This document shows, one piece after another, positions 7,244-9,222 of a stretch of 9,222 nt of DNA (positions are counted from its first letter, which is position 1; every line of letters begins with the position of its first letter). The DNA comes from Kapaibacterium sp038202665. GTDB taxonomy: Bacteria; Bacteroidota; Ignavibacteria; Kapaibacteriales; Kapaibacteriaceae. The notes under the pieces are model-generated. The model was given only the letters and a program-made list of their open reading frames with translations, was not told the DNA's origin and did not search any database. A program made the translations under genes and the position numbers. The stretch is taken from NCBI GenBank assembly GCA_038202665.1, contig JBBRES010000100.1, positions 1 to 9,222 on the forward strand, written 5' to 3'.

Positions 7244-7274
7244 AATGATACCCCTCTTGTGAAGTAGCGTGAAT

Positions 7275-7300
7275 CTACATAGAATTCTGATTCTTCATAG
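7275..7300. promoter_or_regulatory. Dyad in the divergent intergenic region (possible operator)
   Basis: The order is CTA, three bases, AGAAT, four bases, ATTCT, three bases, TAG. The inner 5-bp arms and the outer 3-bp arms are perfect inverted matches on one shared centre, with the three-base stretches between them unmatched. It lies between the start codons at 7243 and 7355, where a regulator could act on both genes. No standard promoter boxes could be placed with confidence in the 111-bp region. Confidence 0.35.
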
Positions 7301-7354
7301 TTTCCAGTCGAATTCAATCGCCGAGTTCCGTCGGCACTCACTTTCCTTTCCTCC

Positions 7355-8383
7355 ATGCTCCCTACCGTCTTTGGTTCAACTCCTCAAGGAGCGCGTTACG
7401 ATCGTTGCATTGCATCCCCACAGTACTCTCGTGGTGCGTTTCGGAATACAGAAAACACGCCGCAGATCGTAAACGTAGAAGCGTGGTGGAGCATCATGTG
7501 GAAGATCCTTTCGAATTCAACAGAGAGCACACCGAGAACACCCATTCCGCATGTGATGACGGATCTGCATAACGATACGCAGCGACCGTGGGAGATTGTT
7601 TGGTTTGGACATTCATCGTACTTGATTACGAATGGGACGAACAGGATTGTCGTCGACCCAGTGTTATCCGGCAACGCCTCTCCGTTTCGATTCATTGGTC
7701 GTGCCTTCAAAGGCGCTAACGAATACAAAGAGCATCACATTCCAAAGATTGATGTGCTCTTGCTCACGCACGACCACTATGATCACTTGTGCATGCGAAC
7801 GGTTCGTGCACTAGCACCGCGAACGATGCGCATCATCACGTCGCTTGGTGTTGGCGCTCACCTTGAACGCTGGGGAATTCCATCATCGAAAATCACAGAA
7901 CTAGATTGGTGGGAATCTGTAGATGTAGGCACGTCGATGAAGTTCACCGCTGCGCCGGCGAGACATTTTTCAGGTCGTGCATTCAAGCGTGGTGACACGT
8001 TATGGTCGTCGTTCATTCTCAACCTTCCGGACCACCGGCTTTATCTTGGCGCCGACTCAGGCTATGGCCCACACTTTCAAGAGATTGGCGAACGCATTGG
8101 CGGATTCGATTTGGCTATCCTGGAGGCAGGTCAGTACGGCGCTAACTGGCCCCACATTCACATGCTTCCGGAGCACACAGTTCAAGCTGCGCACGACCTC
8201 CAAGCAGCGGCGCTCCTTCCCGTTCATTGGGCGAAGTTTGCATTGTCATATCATCCGTGGGACGAGCCGATACAACGTGTTCTACGTCACGCCCATACCA
8301 CCGGAATGCGAGTTGCTACACCAATGATTGGAGAGCCGATGCCCCTGCGTGGAGAGCTTCCACAACGCCACTGGTGGGAGTGA
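7355..8383 (+). CDS. Metallo-beta-lactamase-fold hydrolase, UlaG/NAPE-PLD-like (RomA-type)
   Basis: This 342-residue protein has the N-terminal block FGSTPQGARYDR...SPQYSRGAFRN that is usual in this subfamily. For that reason I take the ATG at 7355, the first start after the in-frame stop at 7298, although no ribosome binding site is visible. Core motifs are WFGHSSYLI (83-91), DPVLSGNASP (101-110), the metal-binding THDHYDH (His139, His141, Asp143, His144), PARHFSGR (His204), GADSGYG (Asp234) and LPVHW (His291). These supply the ligands for a two-metal hydrolase site, and no key residue is missing. There is no signal peptide, so it is probably cytoplasmic. Relatives include N-acyl-phosphatidylethanolamine phospholipase D and the UlaG lactonase group; the bacterial substrate is generally unknown and is not revealed here. 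The gene converges on the permease, with 42 bp between stop codons. Confidence 0.92.
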   Translation: MLPTVFGSTPQGARYDRCIASPQYSRGAFRNTENTPQIVNVEAWWSIMWKILSNSTESTPRTPIPHVMTDLHNDTQRPWEIVWFGHSSYLITNGTNRIVVDPVLSGNASPFRFIGRAFKGANEYKEHHIPKIDVLLLTHDHYDHLCMRTVRALAPRTMRIITSLGVGAHLERWGIPSSKITELDWWESVDVGTSMKFTAAPARHFSGRAFKRGDTLWSSFILNLPDHRLYLGADSGYGPHFQEIGERIGGFDLAILEAGQYGANWPHIHMLPEHTVQAAHDLQAAALLPVHWAKFALSYHPWDEPIQRVLRHAHTTGMRVATPMIGEPMPLRGELPQRHWWE

Positions 8384-8393
8384 CGATTGCAAC

Positions 8394-8450
8394 GCCGGTG
8401 TTCTTCATTGCGAGGCCGGTGTTCTTCATTGCGAGGCCGGTGTTCTTCGC
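8394..8450. repeat. 21-bp tandem repeat, about 2.7 copies, across the permease stop codon
   Basis: The unit gccggtgttcttcattgcgag occurs at 8394-8414 and 8415-8435 as exact copies, followed by 15 bases of a third copy at 8436-8450. The permease stop codon (8426-8428) lies in the second unit, so the last codons and the 3' region are made of repeat. I see no hairpin followed by a T-run that would make it a standard terminator. Confidence 0.9.
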
Positions 8451-9222
8451 TTTACGATCAGGTATCCTACGAGAAGTACTGCGCCAATACCCACGCCTTT
8501 TAATGCAGAGCTCGGATCGCTGATGAGAATATTCAGTGCAACGAACGTGCATGTAGCGATCAGCACAAGTGGCATGAGCGGATACAGTTTCATACGATAG
8601 CCGTTTGCGATCTCGTTACCAATACCGCGAGATCGAAGCACAAACACGGTAGCGGCAGACGTTGCAATACCAATTGTATACATAAAGATGCTGTAGTTCA
8701 GAATCGCATCGAAGGTACTCATCATACTAAACGTTGCCACGCTAAGGATCATGAACAGCGTTAGTGAGACGGTATGAACTCCTGTGCGCTTACTTCTGTG
8801 GGCAAACATGCGAGGCAGGGCGCCATCTTCGCTCATGGCTGCCATGACGCGCGGATTCGACAAAAGGATGGCATTGATATAGACAAGCACTGCAAGGAAC
8901 AGGAGTGCGGAAATCAAATGCGTGCCCGCACTCCCCAACACGGTACCTGCCATGATGGCGGCGATGGAGTGTGACGTTTTGAGTTGTTCGAATCCGATAA
9001 CGTACACATAGGCAGCGTTCACGCACAGGTATAGAGTCACAATAATCGCAATGGCCGGGATGATGGCACGGGGCATCGTTCGTGACACGTCGCGAACGTC
9101 TGCACCAAAGTTGATTGTTTGCTGATAGCCGCCATACGTAAACGATACTGCAATCAGCGCCAGTCCGAACGCTTGAGCGATACCCATCATCGATGTAGGA
9201 GCATTTGTTAGAGCAAGCGTAG
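8426..9222 (-). CDS. C-terminal half of an APC-superfamily amino-acid permease (5' end outside window)
   Basis: The frame is open through the right window edge; the two ATG codons at 9185-9190 are internal methionines within a membrane-protein sequence. About 264 residues are visible, with roughly seven hydrophobic segments corresponding to helices 6-12 of the twelve-span APC fold. Family signatures are VSFTYGGYQQTINFGADVRD with TMPRAI, the helix with NAAYVYVIGFEQLK, and especially LLSNPRVMAAMSEDGALPRM, followed by NYSIFMYTIG and a final KRRTPASQ tail. These fit an inner-membrane amino-acid/polyamine/organocation transporter; the substrate cannot be deduced from this half. Its end converges on the metallo-beta-lactamase-fold gene and its last residues are encoded by a 21-bp tandem repeat. 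Confidence 0.9.
   Translation of the reverse strand, partial: TLALTNAPTSMMGIAQAFGLALIAVSFTYGGYQQTINFGADVRDVSRTMPRAIIPAIAIIVTLYLCVNAAYVYVIGFEQLKTSHSIAAIMAGTVLGSAGTHLISALLFLAVLVYINAILLSNPRVMAAMSEDGALPRMFAHRSKRTGVHTVSLTLFMILSVATFSMMSTFDAILNYSIFMYTIGIATSAATVFVLRSRGIGNEIANGYRMKLYPLMPLVLIATCTFVALNILISDPSSALKGVGIGAVLLVGYLIVKRRTPASQ

Noticed and set aside
8316..8552. Minus-strand frame with a KNTGLAM heptad repeat
   Set aside because: The repetition simply comes from the 21-bp DNA repeat, and the frame overlaps both the hydrolase and permease genes without further support.
1..9222. CRISPR array, tRNA, rRNA, insertion sequence or attachment site
   Set aside because: No spaced direct repeats, no tRNA- or rRNA-like segments and no transposase or integrase motifs were seen on either strand.

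Overview
The window looks like chromosomal DNA of a Gram-negative bacterium of the Bacteroidota/Chlorobi lineage. Two proteins end in type IX secretion (T9SS) type A sorting-domain-like sequences, there is a DUF1573 protein and a long secreted Asp-box (BNR) protein, and base composition is close to balanced. A Kapaibacteria- or Ignavibacteria-type organism is my best guess, but it is inference from gene content and rests on no marker gene. Several genes carry a Shine-Dalgarno-like purine run exactly 7 nt before the start codon.

Layout. Positions 3-314 (+) hold the 3' end of a multi-pass membrane protein. It converges on, and overlaps by 21 bp, a four-gene minus-strand cluster read from 6662 down to 294. 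In order these are an ECF-type sigma factor (6662-6120); a single-span membrane protein with a cytoplasmic N-terminus and a C-terminal T9SS-like domain (6123-5029); a DUF1573 exported protein (about 4996-4295); and a very long secreted protein with ten Asp boxes, a PKD-like domain, a LamG-like domain and a T9SS sorting domain (about 4259-294). The sigma gene and the next gene share an ATGA stop/start overlap, and a second ATGA lies at the start of the DUF1573 frame, so the cluster is very probably one operon. Upstream of it, on the same strand, is a four-span membrane protein with Cys and His residues (7243-6761). A 111-bp divergent intergenic region follows, then a metallo-beta-lactamase-fold hydrolase of the UlaG/NAPE-PLD-like group (7355-8383, +). 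This converges on the C-terminal half of an APC-family amino-acid permease (9222-8426, -, cut by the window edge), with a 21-bp tandem repeat lying across the permease stop codon.

How it fits together. The most interesting unit is the sigma operon. The gene after the sigma factor sits where an anti-sigma factor normally sits and has the right topology, but has no zinc-binding anti-sigma motif, and its periplasmic end resembles the sorting signal of T9SS cargo. The same transcript ends with a large genuine T9SS cargo protein. A reasonable hypothesis is a sigma/anti-sigma switch that senses T9SS cargo or envelope state and makes its own secreted product. No T9SS machinery gene is present in the window, so the link rests on domain resemblance and gene order.
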